A program made the translations under genes and the position numbers. Positions 43,147-51,751 of a stretch of DNA of 64,000 bases are shown here, in pieces. Position 1 is the stretch's first letter. Every line of letters starts with the position of its first letter. A model generated the notes under the pieces. It did not search any database. It saw only the letters and a program-made list of their open reading frames with translations, and was not told where the DNA came from. The stretch covers positions 5,332,001 to 5,396,000 of the forward strand of contig NZ_FNSV01000005.1 in NCBI RefSeq assembly GCF_900105905.1, read 5' to 3'. Origin of the DNA: Rhodococcus koreensis. GTDB lineage: Bacteria; Actinomycetota; Actinomycetes; Mycobacteriales; Mycobacteriaceae.

Positions 43147-45216
43147 TCAGACGCCGATCCGGCCGCCCGACTTCCACACCGCCACGACGGCGGGACGCGG
43201 CTGCGTGTCGCCGCCGTCGGGCCAGTGCGACGCCGGGTTGTCGGCGCTCGCGTCGTCCAGTTCACCCGGGTGCTGTACGCACACCGTGACCCGTTCCTCG
43301 CTGACGATCGGACCGCACGTCTCGGCGCCCTTGGGCACGGAGAGGAACTGCTTGGTCTCCCCGCGGTTCGCGCCGTCGAGGACGACGCTGAACAGGCCGT
43401 CGTTCGACTTCAGCGCGTTGCCGTCGGTGGAGATCCACAGGTTGCCGTGCGGGTCGAACGCCAGGTTGTCGGGGCAGGAGATCGGGCTGACGCTCTCCTT
43501 GTCGAACCCGCCGAAGTAGGTGTCGGCCGCCGTCGGGTCGCCGCACACGAGCAGCAGATTCCACGTGAACGCGGTGCCGGCGTGGTCGTCGGTGAGTTCG
43601 AGGACCTGGCCGTTCTTGTTGTTGTTCCGCGGGTTGGCCCCGTCGGCGGCCGCGGCGCCGTCGACGCCGCGCTTGGTGTTGTTGGTCAGCGCCACGTACA
43701 CCTTGCCGGTTGTCGGGCTGGGCTCGAAGTCCTCGGGGCGGTCCATCTTGGTGGCACCGACATTGTCGCCGGCCTGACGGGTGAACACCGCCACCTCCTC
43801 GGCGCTCATGCCGTCGACGAGTGACTCGCCCCGGCCGTCCTCGCCGGTGCGCAGCAGCGGGATCCACTCCCCGGTGCCGTCGAACGTGCCGCTCGTCGGC
43901 AGCGCCCCCGACCCGTCGATCTCGTCCGCGGAGTTGCCGGCGAACTTCGCGACGTACAGGATGCCCGCGTCGAGCAGTGTCATGTTGTTGCGGACGGCGG
44001 CCTGGCTGTTGCCGTCCATCATCTTCCGGCTGGAGACGAACTTGTACATGTAGTCGAAGCGTTCGTCGTCGCCGCTGTACGCCACGACGGTGCCGTCGTC
44101 GGTGACGTGTATGGTGGCGGCCTCGTGCTTGAACCGGCCCAGCGCCGTGTGCTTGACGGGCGCGGACGTCGCGTCCCACGGGTTGACCTCGACGACCCAG
44201 CCGAAGCGGTTGACCTCGTTCGGCTCCTGGGCGAGGTCGAAACGCTTGTCGAATCGCTCCCACTTGCGTTCGGATGCAGCACCTTCCACGCCGTACCGCT
44301 TCAGTCGCGGGGCGACGGTGGGGTCGGTGACCAGTTCGGCGTTCGCGAAGTACTGGTTGAAGTTCTCCTCCCCCGACAGCACCGTGCCCCACGGGGTGAC
44401 GCCGCCGGAACAGTTGTTGAGCGTGCCGAGCACCTTGGTGCCCGTCGGGTCGGCGGACGTCTTCAGGAAGTCGCTGCCCGCGGCGGGACCGGTGACGACG
44501 AATTCCGTCGTCGCCGTGATGCGCCGGTTGTACGGCCCGAAGTCGGGAGTGAGCGCGCCCGAGCCGGATTCACCCTTCACCTGCACCACGGACAGTCCGT
44601 GGGCGGCGAGCGCCGTCTGGAACTGCTCCGGCGACGGGTTCTCGGCGTCGTATCCCTTGAACATGAACGGCTCGGTGGTGTACTCGTGGTTGACCACCAG
44701 CAGGAAGGTGTTCGGCTGCCCCTCGACCGGCAGCAGTCCGGCGAAGTCGTTGTTGAACCCGAACTGCTGCGCCTGCGCCTGGGCGGTCTGGTTGTCGAAG
44801 TCGAATGCGGGGGCCCCGGGCAGCACTGGGTCGCCCCAGCGGATCACGACGGCCTGCTCGTACCCCTCGGGGACGACGACGGCGTCCTCGGTGTTGGGGG
44901 CGACGGCACCGAAGTTCGTTCCCGCCGGTGTGGCGCCGTCCGAACCCCCCGTGCCGGAGACACTTCCGCTGCCGGAGTCGTCCGAGCAGGCGGCCAGCGC
45001 ACTGCCCGCGCCGACGGCGAGGACGGCCATCCCGGTCCCGCGCAGCATCCCGCGCCGCGACAGGGCGGTGCGGGCGATGTCACGGAAGTATTCGCCGTGC
45101 GAGGTGTTGGGCACGTCGTGGGAGCACGCGTTTCCGCACTTGTACTGGCAGGTGACGGAGGCGCGTGAGGACGCGCCGTCATGGTTGACGAACAGTGCGA
45201 GGGGTTTCAAACTCAC
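43147..45216 (-). CDS. phoX: PhoX-type alkaline phosphatase (TAT-exported)
   Basis: A 689-residue PhoX/DUF839 protein. The first 40 residues hold several Cys (VTCQYKCGNACSHD), then the twin-arginine signal SRRGMLRG, a hydrophobic stretch and a lipobox-like ALAAC near residue 80. The catalytic part includes NCSGGVTPWGTVLSGEENFNQY (positions about 256-277), HEAATIH, SGDDERFDYMYKFV and a RPEDFEPSPTTGKVYVALTNN-type block split over about 500-520. PhoX enzymes use calcium and iron to release phosphate from organic esters outside the membrane. GTG 45216 is chosen because GGGAG lies five bases upstream; GTG 45252 is the alternative. Confidence 0.86.
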   Translation of the reverse strand: MSLKPLALFVNHDGASSRASVTCQYKCGNACSHDVPNTSHGEYFRDIARTALSRRGMLRGTGMAVLAVGAGSALAACSDDSGSGSVSGTGGSDGATPAGTNFGAVAPNTEDAVVVPEGYEQAVVIRWGDPVLPGAPAFDFDNQTAQAQAQQFGFNNDFAGLLPVEGQPNTFLLVVNHEYTTEPFMFKGYDAENPSPEQFQTALAAHGLSVVQVKGESGSGALTPDFGPYNRRITATTEFVVTGPAAGSDFLKTSADPTGTKVLGTLNNCSGGVTPWGTVLSGEENFNQYFANAELVTDPTVAPRLKRYGVEGAASERKWERFDKRFDLAQEPNEVNRFGWVVEVNPWDATSAPVKHTALGRFKHEAATIHVTDDGTVVAYSGDDERFDYMYKFVSSRKMMDGNSQAAVRNNMTLLDAGILYVAKFAGNSADEIDGSGALPTSGTFDGTGEWIPLLRTGEDGRGESLVDGMSAEEVAVFTRQAGDNVGATKMDRPEDFEPSPTTGKVYVALTNNTKRGVDGAAAADGANPRNNNKNGQVLELTDDHAGTAFTWNLLLVCGDPTAADTYFGGFDKESVSPISCPDNLAFDPHGNLWISTDGNALKSNDGLFSVVLDGANRGETKQFLSVPKGAETCGPIVSEERVTVCVQHPGELDDASADNPASHWPDGGDTQPRPAVVAVWKSGGRIGV

Positions 45217-45372
45217 CGTGGCTCCCGATTCGAATGCGGACAACTCCGGCACCGTAGAAGTCGTAAGCGAGGGAAAGGGAACGTAGGTGTGAACGCGCGG
45301 ACAACGAGGCGACCCTAAGTCTGGAGTGATTTACGTCTAGCCAGCAGCCCGGACGGCGTGCACGATGGATAG

Positions 45373-46389
45373 ATGGACGCCGTCGATGCGCTGCGGGAAA
45401 TTGCGTTCTGGCTCGAGCGTTCGCGCGACGAGGGACCCAGGATCGGCGCCTTCCGCCGGGCGGCCGATGTGCTCGAGTCGTCGACCGCCGAGGAGCGGGA
45501 AGCCCTGGCGGCGAACGGCTGGGTATATCTGCCCGACATCGGCTCCGAGGCGGCCGCGATCATCCGTGAGTGCGCCGATGCGGTGCCGCTGTACCTGACG
45601 TATCTGCGCGGTTCCGCGGAGCCGATCGGGCTCGGCGGAACGGAACTGCTCGAGGCGCTCCGCGGCGACCTGCACACCCATTCTGATTGGTCGGACGGCC
45701 GGTGCCAGCTCCGGGAGATGATGCGACGGGCGGCTGCGCTGGGGCACGACTACTGCGCGATCACCGACCACTCGCCGCGGCTGACGGTCGCGAACGGGCT
45801 GTCTTCGGAGCAACTGCTCGTCCAGTTGAACGTGGTCGCCGAACTGAACGTCGAACTCGCGCCGTTCCGGGTACTCACCGGAATCGAGGTCGACATCCTC
45901 GACGACGGCACCCTCGACCAGGACGACGACGTGCTCGCCGACCTGGACATCGTGGTCGCGAGCGTGCACTCGCATCTGGACACCGACCGGGCAACGACGA
46001 CCAAGCGGATGCTGCAGGCCGTCAAGTCTCCGCACGTCGACGTGCTCGGGCACTGCACCGGCCGCCTCGTCGAGGGGGTGCGGGGACCGCGGCCCGAATC
46101 GAAGTTCGACGCGGAACGGGTGTTCGACGCGTGCCGCGAGTACGGCACCGCGGTGGAGATCAACTCCCGACCCGAGCGCCGCGACCCGCCGGGACGCCTG
46201 ATCGACCTCGCACTGAACAGCGGCTGCAAGTTCTCCATCGACACGGACGCGCACACCACCGGGCACCTCGCCTGGCAGGGCTACGCCTGCGAGCGCGCCG
46301 CGGAGCGCGGAGTCGAGCCGTCGGATGTGATCAACACCCTGCCCGTGGCCGAGCTGCTGGAGTGGACCGGCGCGCCGATTCGGCAATGA
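45373..46389 (+). CDS. PHP-domain metal-dependent hydrolase with N-terminal helical domain
   Basis: A 338-residue protein. Residues 1-90 resemble the helical/HhH domain that precedes catalysis in family X polymerases (GAFRRAADVLESS, LPDIGSEAAAIIREC). The PHP domain from about 95 has metal ligands in GDLHTHSDWSDG (His101, His103), ITDHSPR, GIEVDIL, SVHSHL, GHCTGR and DTDAHTT. It corresponds to the C-terminal PHP part of bacterial PolX without the polymerase, so phosphoesterase activity is likely but the substrate is unknown. The ATG lies 156 bases from divergent phoX. It overlaps the next gene by ATGA. Confidence 0.8.
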   Translation: MDAVDALREIAFWLERSRDEGPRIGAFRRAADVLESSTAEEREALAANGWVYLPDIGSEAAAIIRECADAVPLYLTYLRGSAEPIGLGGTELLEALRGDLHTHSDWSDGRCQLREMMRRAAALGHDYCAITDHSPRLTVANGLSSEQLLVQLNVVAELNVELAPFRVLTGIEVDILDDGTLDQDDDVLADLDIVVASVHSHLDTDRATTTKRMLQAVKSPHVDVLGHCTGRLVEGVRGPRPESKFDAERVFDACREYGTAVEINSRPERRDPPGRLIDLALNSGCKFSIDTDAHTTGHLAWQGYACERAAERGVEPSDVINTLPVAELLEWTGAPIRQ

Positions 46390-47207
46390 TCCGTGTCGTG
46401 CTGATCGCGGCCGCGGTGATGGCACTGCTGATCGCCGCGGCGTGGGTGCTGCAGCGAAAACTGATCTACTACCCCGACACCACCCCGGTGCCCCCCGCCG
46501 GCCGGCTGATCGCCGGGGCGGAGGACGTCACGCTGACCACGTCGGACGGCCTCGAACTCGGTGCCTGGTACGTCCCGCCGGCGGTCGGCGGGCCGCGCAT
46601 GACCGTCCTCGTGGCCGCCGGGAACGCCGGCAACCGGGCCGACCGGGCACTGCTGGCCTCGGACCTCGCCGCCGCGGGTTTCGCCACCCTGCTCTTCGAC
46701 TACCGCGGGTACGGCGGCAACCCCGGTCAGCCCAGCGAGGAGGGGCTGGCACTCGACGTCCGGGCCGCTCGCCGGCACCTCGTCGACGAACGTCGCGTGC
46801 CGCCGGGGCGGCTGCTCTACTTCGGGGAGAGCCTCGGCACCGGTGTGGTCACCGAACTCGCCACCGAGCACCCGCCCGCCGGACTGCTGCTGCGGTCGCC
46901 GTTCGCCGACCTCGCCGCCGTCGGCAGGGCGCACTACCCGTTCCTGCCGGTTCGGTTGCTGTTGCGCGACCGATTTCCCGTCGCCGAGTTCGTCGCACGC
47001 ATCGACGTGCCTGTCACCGTGGTCTACGGGACGGCGGACACCATCGTCCCGCCGGAGCAGAGTGCCCGCGTCGCCGAAGCCGCGCTCGGCGACGTCGACA
47101 CCGTCGTGCTGTCCGGCGCGGGGCACAACGACGACATGATGTTCGGCGGCCCGGAGATCGTCCGCGCCACCGCCGAACTCGCCGCGAGGGCGCTCCGCGC
47201 CCCGTGA
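46386..47207 (+). CDS. Membrane-anchored alpha/beta hydrolase
   Basis: A 273-residue protein with one N-terminal membrane helix (MIRVVLIAAAVMALLIAAAW) followed by an alpha/beta hydrolase of the BEM46/ABHD13 type: LLFDYRGYGGNPGQPSEEG, nucleophile Ser in YFGESLGTG (about residue 144), Asp in VYGTADTIVPP, and the final His in SGAGHNDDM. The catalytic domain probably faces the outside. Its start overlaps the PHP gene stop (ATGA), so the two are coupled, though a functional link is not obvious. Confidence 0.82.
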   Translation: MIRVVLIAAAVMALLIAAAWVLQRKLIYYPDTTPVPPAGRLIAGAEDVTLTTSDGLELGAWYVPPAVGGPRMTVLVAAGNAGNRADRALLASDLAAAGFATLLFDYRGYGGNPGQPSEEGLALDVRAARRHLVDERRVPPGRLLYFGESLGTGVVTELATEHPPAGLLLRSPFADLAAVGRAHYPFLPVRLLLRDRFPVAEFVARIDVPVTVVYGTADTIVPPEQSARVAEAALGDVDTVVLSGAGHNDDMMFGGPEIVRATAELAARALRAP

Positions 47208-47239
47208 GCCTTTTTGGTTGTTCCAGCTACCAAAAAGGC
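47208..47239. terminator. Bidirectional terminator at hydrolase/lutC junction
   Basis: GCCTTTTTGGT (47208-47218) pairs perfectly with ACCAAAAAGGC (47229-47239) around a 10-base loop. Runs of T and A in the stem give U-rich RNA on either strand. It begins directly after the alpha/beta hydrolase stop and ends 27 bases before the lutC stop. Confidence 0.72.
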
Positions 47240-47269
47240 GCACGGGGGCGTCAGCGCACGGGGGCGTCA
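47238..47269. repeat. 16-bp tandem duplication
   Basis: GCGCACGGGGGCGTCA occurs twice back to back (47238-47253, 47254-47269). The second copy holds the lutC stop codon; the first carries an equivalent TGA in another frame. It looks like a slippage duplication at the end of lutC. Confidence 0.7.
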
Positions 47270-47878
47270 GCGCACGATCACGACGTCCAGCGTCCGGGGA
47301 CCGTGCACGCCTTCGACGCGGTTGAGTTCGATGTCGCTGGTGGCGCTGGGACCGCTGATGAACGTCAGCGGTGTGGTCGGGTCGAGGGTCTGGAAGGCCT
47401 GCGGCACGGTGTCGACGATCTGGTCGGTGCGCACGATGCAGATGTGGTGATCCGGGACCAGCGTCAGCGCCCGGCGTCCCTGACCGGCGCCGCCGTCGAG
47501 CACGATGGTGCCGGTGGCCGCGATTCCGAGGGTGCAGCCGGTGACGACCACGTCGATGGCGTCGAGTTCGAGCGTCGACAGTTCGGCGGGGGCGCCGTCG
47601 ACGACGACGTCACATCGCGGCCGCCACAACTGCGGCAGGTCCGGTGGGACGACGGCCCGCTTCCCCTCCGCGATCAGTCCGGTGACGATCTCGGCGACGG
47701 TGGTCTCGTCGGCGCGGTGGACCTGTGCGCGGTAGTCGTCGACGGTGTGGGCGAACAACTCGACGTCGCCGGGGCCGGACGCGGGCTCGCGGTGGTAGTC
47801 GCGGGGAACGGGGTCGGGGGCCGGCGCGTCGGCGAGCGCCGACCGGATCCGGGACAGTATCTCTGCGCGTGCGGTCAT
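47267..47878 (-). CDS. lutC: LutC, lactate utilization LUD-domain protein
   Basis: A 203-residue LUD-domain protein: N-terminal MTARAEILSRIRSALAD, then a Rossmann-like core with VVVTGCTLGIAATGTIVLDGG (about 112-132), LTLVPDHHICIVRTDQIVD and FISGPSATSDIELNRVEGVHGPR. LutC is a subunit of the LutABC complex that oxidises L-lactate to pyruvate. The ATG overlaps the lutB stop (ATGA), and the order lutA-lutB-lutC is the usual one. Confidence 0.9.
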   Translation of the reverse strand: MTARAEILSRIRSALADAPAPDPVPRDYHREPASGPGDVELFAHTVDDYRAQVHRADETTVAEIVTGLIAEGKRAVVPPDLPQLWRPRCDVVVDGAPAELSTLELDAIDVVVTGCTLGIAATGTIVLDGGAGQGRRALTLVPDHHICIVRTDQIVDTVPQAFQTLDPTTPLTFISGPSATSDIELNRVEGVHGPRTLDVVIVR

Positions 47879-49356
47879 CGTGTCGTGTCCTCGTGTGTGC
47901 GGGCCCACCATTGTCGGAACGTTTCCTTCGGCGGGGCGGGCAGGTCGCGGCTCGCGGTCCATTTCGATGCCGGGTACGGCAGCGACGTGATGCGTCCGGA
48001 CCGGCCGCCCAGCACCCGGCCGACCTTGGCCGCCGTCTCGGCGGCGGCGAACCGTTTCTCCGAACCCATCACGAAGCCGGCGGCTTTCATCGCGAGGTCC
48101 TGGCCGCCGGGAAGTCCGTGCCGTTCGGAGTCGACCTGTTCCGCGCGTAGGTGCACGAGGATGCTGGGGATGTCGATGCGGACCGGGCAGGCGTCGAAGC
48201 AGGCGCCGCACAGGGTGGAGGCGTAGGGCAGTGAGGCGTTCGGGTCGTCGTGGCCGGTGGTCCCGGTGAGTTGTGGGCTGAGGATCGCGCCGATCGGCCC
48301 GGGGTAGACGGACCCGTACGCGTGCCCGCCCGCCCGCTCGTAGACGGGGCACACGTTCAGGCAGGCGCTGCAGCGGATGCAGTGCAGCGCGGACCGCCCG
48401 ACCTCGTCCGCGAGGACGTTGGTGCGACCGTTGTCGAGGAGGACGACGTGGAAGTTCTGCGGGCCGTCGCCGGGATGCACCCCGGTCCACATGGAGGTGT
48501 ACGGGTTCATGCGCTCGGCGGTGGACGACCGGGGCAGCAGTTGCATGAACACCTCCAGGTCGGTGAACGTGGGGACCAGCTTCTCGATGCCCATGAGCGT
48601 GATGAGGGTGTCGGGGAGGGTGAGGCACATCCGTCCGTTGCCCTCCGACTCCACCACCGCGAGGGTTCCGGTCTCGGCGACCCCGAAGTTCGCGCCGCTG
48701 ATCGCGACCTTGGCGGACAGGAACTTTCGCCGAAGATGTGCCCGCGCGGCCATCGCCAGCGCCCGGGGGTCGTCGGTGATGTTCTTGTCGACCCCCGGCA
48801 TCGCGTTCAGGAAGATCTCGCGGATTTCGGCGCGGTTGCGGTGGATGGCGGGAACGAGGATGTGGCTCGGTTTGTCCTCGCCGAGTTGGACGATGAGTTC
48901 GGCGAGGTCGGTCTCGATCGCCGCGATCCCGTTCTCCTCGAGATGCTCGTTCAGGCCCGTCTCCTGGGTGGCCATCGACTTGACCTTCACCACCTCGTCG
49001 GAGCCGGTGGTCCGCACGAGGTCGGTGATGATCCGGTTCGCCTCCTCCGCGTCGCGCGCCCAGTGGACGGTGCCGCCGCGGGCGGTGACGTTCTCCTCGA
49101 ACTGCACGAGCAGTTCGGGGAGCCGGGCCATCACGTCCGCCTTCAGGGCGCTGCCGGCCCGGCGCAGTTCCTCCCAGTCGTCGACCTCGGCGACCGCGGC
49201 GATCCGTTTGTTGCGGATGGTGGTGGTGGCGGCGCCGAGGTTGGCGCGCAGCTGGGTGTCGGTGAGTGCCTTCCGTGCGGCGTCGGGGAAAGATTCTGTG
49301 CCCCGGATGTTTCCGGTGCCGGCGTGGAAGGTGGGTGAGCCGAGGAACGTGGTCAT
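47875..49356 (-). CDS. lutB: LutB, lactate utilization iron-sulfur protein
   Basis: A 493-residue LutB. An N-terminal LUD domain (AAVAEVDDWEELRRAGSALK, VKVKSMATQETGLNEHLEENG) is followed by a ferredoxin-like module with two [4Fe-4S] motifs, CIRCSACLNVCPVY and CGACFDACPVRID, and a C-terminal region ending WWARTHEDTTR. It passes electrons during lactate oxidation. Start ATG 49356 overlaps the lutA stop by four bases. All expected Cys are present. Confidence 0.91.
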   Translation of the reverse strand: MTTFLGSPTFHAGTGNIRGTESFPDAARKALTDTQLRANLGAATTTIRNKRIAAVAEVDDWEELRRAGSALKADVMARLPELLVQFEENVTARGGTVHWARDAEEANRIITDLVRTTGSDEVVKVKSMATQETGLNEHLEENGIAAIETDLAELIVQLGEDKPSHILVPAIHRNRAEIREIFLNAMPGVDKNITDDPRALAMAARAHLRRKFLSAKVAISGANFGVAETGTLAVVESEGNGRMCLTLPDTLITLMGIEKLVPTFTDLEVFMQLLPRSSTAERMNPYTSMWTGVHPGDGPQNFHVVLLDNGRTNVLADEVGRSALHCIRCSACLNVCPVYERAGGHAYGSVYPGPIGAILSPQLTGTTGHDDPNASLPYASTLCGACFDACPVRIDIPSILVHLRAEQVDSERHGLPGGQDLAMKAAGFVMGSEKRFAAAETAAKVGRVLGGRSGRITSLPYPASKWTASRDLPAPPKETFRQWWARTHEDTTR

Positions 49357-50108
49357 GCGTTGCTCCCGATCTTCTCGGTGCTCGCCAGGATCTCGGCGAG
49401 GTGGACGGTGCGGACCCCGCTGCGCAGCCGGGACAGCCCGCCGCCGATGTGCATCAGGCAGGACGAGTCGCCGGCGCTGCACACCTCGGCGCCGGTGCTC
49501 AGGACGTTGCCCATCTTGTCGGCGAGCATCGCGGTCGACGTCTCGGAGTTCTTCAGCGCGAACGTTCCGCCGAAGCCGCAACAGGATTCGGCCGCGGGTA
49601 GCTCGATCAGGGTCATCCCCCGCACCGCGCGCAGCAGTTGCAGCGGTTTGTCGGCGACGCGCAGCATCCGCAGCGAGTGGCACGTCGGGTGGTACGTCAC
49701 GCGGTGCGGGTAGTAGGCGCCGACGTCGGTGACGCCGAGGACGTCGACGAGCAGTTCCGACAGCTCGTACGTCCGGGACGCGACGTCCTCGGCGCGGGTC
49801 GCGAGCGATTCGTCGCCGTACCGGCGGGCGACCATCGCGTGCTGGTGCCGGACGGATCCGACGCACGAACCGGACGGGGCCACCGCGACGTCCCACGACG
49901 GTCCGCTCTCGAACGCCTCCACGTGGTGACGGACGAGCGGCAGCGCCTCGGCCTGGTAGCCGGTGTTGACGTGCATCTGCCCGCAGCAGGTCTGCTTCGG
50001 CGGGAACACGACCTCGTGGCCGAGCCGCTCGAGGAGGCGGACCGTGGAGGTGGCGGATTCGGGGAACAGGGCATCCGCCAGGCAGGTGGCGAACAGGGCG
50101 ATTCTCAT
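49353..50108 (-). CDS. lutA: LutA, lactate utilization CCG-domain protein
   Basis: A 251-residue protein with two CCG (cysteine-rich) domains: TCCGQMHVNTG at about 41-51 and SCCGFGGTFALK at about 186-197, plus GSCVGS and YHPTCHS, which supply further Fe-S ligands. It is the first gene of lutABC and resembles the Fe-S subunit of glycolate/lactate oxidases. The start ATG lies 24 bases from the first of two operators, so repression would block this promoter directly. Confidence 0.91.
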   Translation of the reverse strand: MRIALFATCLADALFPESATSTVRLLERLGHEVVFPPKQTCCGQMHVNTGYQAEALPLVRHHVEAFESGPSWDVAVAPSGSCVGSVRHQHAMVARRYGDESLATRAEDVASRTYELSELLVDVLGVTDVGAYYPHRVTYHPTCHSLRMLRVADKPLQLLRAVRGMTLIELPAAESCCGFGGTFALKNSETSTAMLADKMGNVLSTGAEVCSAGDSSCLMHIGGGLSRLRSGVRTVHLAEILASTEKIGSNA

Positions 50109-50131
50109 CGGGTACTCCAACCGGGCTGGGC

Positions 50132-50170
50132 TGTGGTCTGACCACAGTAGCGCACTGTGGTCAGACCACA
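50132..50170. promoter_or_regulatory. Twin GntR operators between lutA and its regulator
   Basis: TGTGGTCTGACCACA (50132-50146) and TGTGGTCAGACCACA (50156-50170) are near-identical 15-bp palindromes containing the FadR-subfamily core TGGTCnnACCA. Their centres are 24 bases apart. They occupy most of the 79-base gap between the divergent lutA and GntR genes and so should control both. Confidence 0.85.
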
Positions 50171-50187
50171 CCAGGTAAACTTCGGTC

Positions 50188-50871
50188 GTGCGCACACACG
50201 AGGTCGTCCTGCACCGCATCGAGCAGGATCTGGCGGCCGGCAAACTCACCGTCGGCGGTCGTCTGCCCGCCGAGCGCGCACTCGCCGAGGAACTGGGCGT
50301 CGGACGCTCGTCGGTCCGCGAGGCCATGCGGGTGCTCGAGGCGATGGGCATCGTCCGCACCGCCGTCGGCTCCGGACCGGACGCAGGCGCGATCGTCGCC
50401 GCCGACCCGGCCGCGTCCATCGGCGCGGCCCTGCGGCTGCACATGGCGACGCGCACCCTGCCGATCCGCGACGTCGTCCAGACGCGCACGCTGCTCGAGT
50501 CGTGGGCGGTGCAGGAAGCCGCCGGGCAGTCCGGTGACCTCGACTTCTCGGCCATCGACGCGCTGCTCGACGCGATGGACGACGAGGACCTCTCTCCGGA
50601 GGCGTTCCACCGTCTCGACGCCGACCTGCACGTCGCGATGGCCGGGCTGGCCGGCAACGTTCTCGTCGAGGCGATGATGGTCTCGCTCCGCGACTCCATT
50701 CACGGCTACGTCATGCAGGCTGTGCCGCTGCTCGACGACTGGCCCGCGGTCGCGACCCACCTGCGCTGCGAGCATCGCGGCATCGTCGCCGCCCTCCGCG
50801 GCGGACACGGCGCCGAGGCCGCCGGCCTGGTGCGGGAGCACATCGAGGGCTTCTACGGGCTGATCCGCTAG
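50188..50871 (+). CDS. GntR-family regulator (FadR/LldR/LutR type) of lutABC
   Basis: A 227-residue FadR-subfamily protein. The winged helix covers residues 1-68 (KLTVGGRLPAERALAEELGV, then GRSSVREAMRVLEAMGIV); the FCD domain has the metal-ligand pattern (LDADLHVAMAGLAGN, SIHGYVM, HLRCEHRGIVAAL, VREHIEGFYG). Divergent position next to lutA and the twin operators make it the lactate-responsive regulator by analogy with LutR/LldR. GTG 50188 is the only start that leaves the operators untranslated. It converges on the next GntR gene with a 12-base gap. Confidence 0.88.
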   Translation: MRTHEVVLHRIEQDLAAGKLTVGGRLPAERALAEELGVGRSSVREAMRVLEAMGIVRTAVGSGPDAGAIVAADPAASIGAALRLHMATRTLPIRDVVQTRTLLESWAVQEAAGQSGDLDFSAIDALLDAMDDEDLSPEAFHRLDADLHVAMAGLAGNVLVEAMMVSLRDSIHGYVMQAVPLLDDWPAVATHLRCEHRGIVAALRGGHGAEAAGLVREHIEGFYGLIR

Positions 50872-50883
50872 GCGCGAAGCGCC
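50871..50883. terminator. Short hairpin GGCGC-GAA-GCGCC between convergent GntR genes
   Basis: The 13-mer uses the last base of the TAG stop of the lut regulator and fills the gap to the stop of the opposite gene. Its reverse complement, GGCGCTTCGCGCC, occurs at 59480-59492 right after the NAD-GDH stop. A 5-bp GC stem is short for a terminator, but its position at both places suggests a role in ending transcription or protecting mRNA ends. Confidence 0.45.
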
Positions 50884-51582
50884 TCAGTACGCCCCCAGGA
50901 TCTGCGCCTCGGCGTCTTCGAGGTAGGTCTTGAGCAGCTGACCAGCGGCTTCGGTGTTGCCGGCGACGAGGGCGTCGTAGATCTCGTGGTTGCGGGTGAG
51001 GTACGGCCCGTGGAATCGGTGGGCGTCGTCCATGACGTGGAAGACGAGCCGCGCCTCGTTCCAGACGCTGCGCATGAGTTCGTCGATGCGGTTGCTGTTG
51101 TTGAGGCTCGCGAGGGCGCTGTGGAAGTGGATGTCGGCGGTGCCGACGCCGGTCCAGTCCTCGACGGCGTGCCGTTCGTCGGCCAGGTCCAGGGCCTCGG
51201 CGACGCCGGACAGGTCGCCGGTGGCGGGGTCGAATCCGTTGACGCCGGCGCATTCGACGACGCGCCGGCAGATGTAGAGCTCGGTGATGTCCTCGGCGGT
51301 GGGTACGCGGACGAAGACGCCGCGGTTGAGTTCGTGCGCCACCAGCCGGTCTTCGATCAGGATCTGGAAGGCCTCACGGACGGTGTTGCGGGAGACGTCG
51401 AGGGCGGCGCAGATGTCGGGTTCGGACAGTCGCGCCCCTGGTTGGAACGTTCCGTCGATGATGGCGTCCCGCAGAATGCCGGCGACCCGCGTGGTCCTGC
51501 TGGTGCGTTCGAGCAGGCCGCGGTGAGCGGCCAGGCGGGAATGCGCATCGCCGCGAAGGGCATTCGAGCTGGTCAAGTCCAC
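50884..51582 (-). CDS. GntR-family regulator (FCD type) of the oxoproline operon
   Basis: A 232-residue GntR/FCD protein. The winged helix is at about 28-95 (TTRVAGILRDAIIDGTFQPG, then ALDVSRNTVREAFQILIED, then NRGVFVRVPTAEDI); the FCD domain includes VGTADIHFHSALASLNNSN and NHEIYDALVAGNTEAAGQLL. GTG 51582 has GAGGAGT just upstream. It is divergent from the MFS-DUF1445-pxpABC-GDH operon with a 169-base gap that carries a 13-bp palindrome, so it is the likely regulator of that operon; the inducer may be 5-oxoproline or glutamate (inference). Confidence 0.86.
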   Translation of the reverse strand: MDLTSSNALRGDAHSRLAAHRGLLERTSRTTRVAGILRDAIIDGTFQPGARLSEPDICAALDVSRNTVREAFQILIEDRLVAHELNRGVFVRVPTAEDITELYICRRVVECAGVNGFDPATGDLSGVAEALDLADERHAVEDWTGVGTADIHFHSALASLNNSNRIDELMRSVWNEARLVFHVMDDAHRFHGPYLTRNHEIYDALVAGNTEAAGQLLKTYLEDAEAQILGAY

Positions 51583-51672
51583 TCCTCAGGTTTCGATCTC
51601 GACCGCAATCATAGTTGTCAGCTCGGTTCCGCGATTTCTTCCAGGATAACAATCCCCTCGAGGTATTGCAGG

Positions 51673-51685
51673 ATCGTTGAACGAT
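51673..51685. promoter_or_regulatory. Operator candidate ATCGTT-G-AACGAT
   Basis: A perfect 13-bp palindrome in the gap between the divergent GntR gene and the MFS gene, 67 bases before the MFS start. Odd-length palindromes of this size are typical for FCD-type GntR proteins. A direct repeat AGTTACATC (51711-51719 and 51723-51731) lies closer to the MFS start and may also be regulatory. Confidence 0.45.
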
Positions 51686-51751
51686 TTGTACCGTGATGGG
51701 AGTTACATCGGATTCTTCGAGCAGTTACATCCCTTCTTCAGGCGAGGTGCC

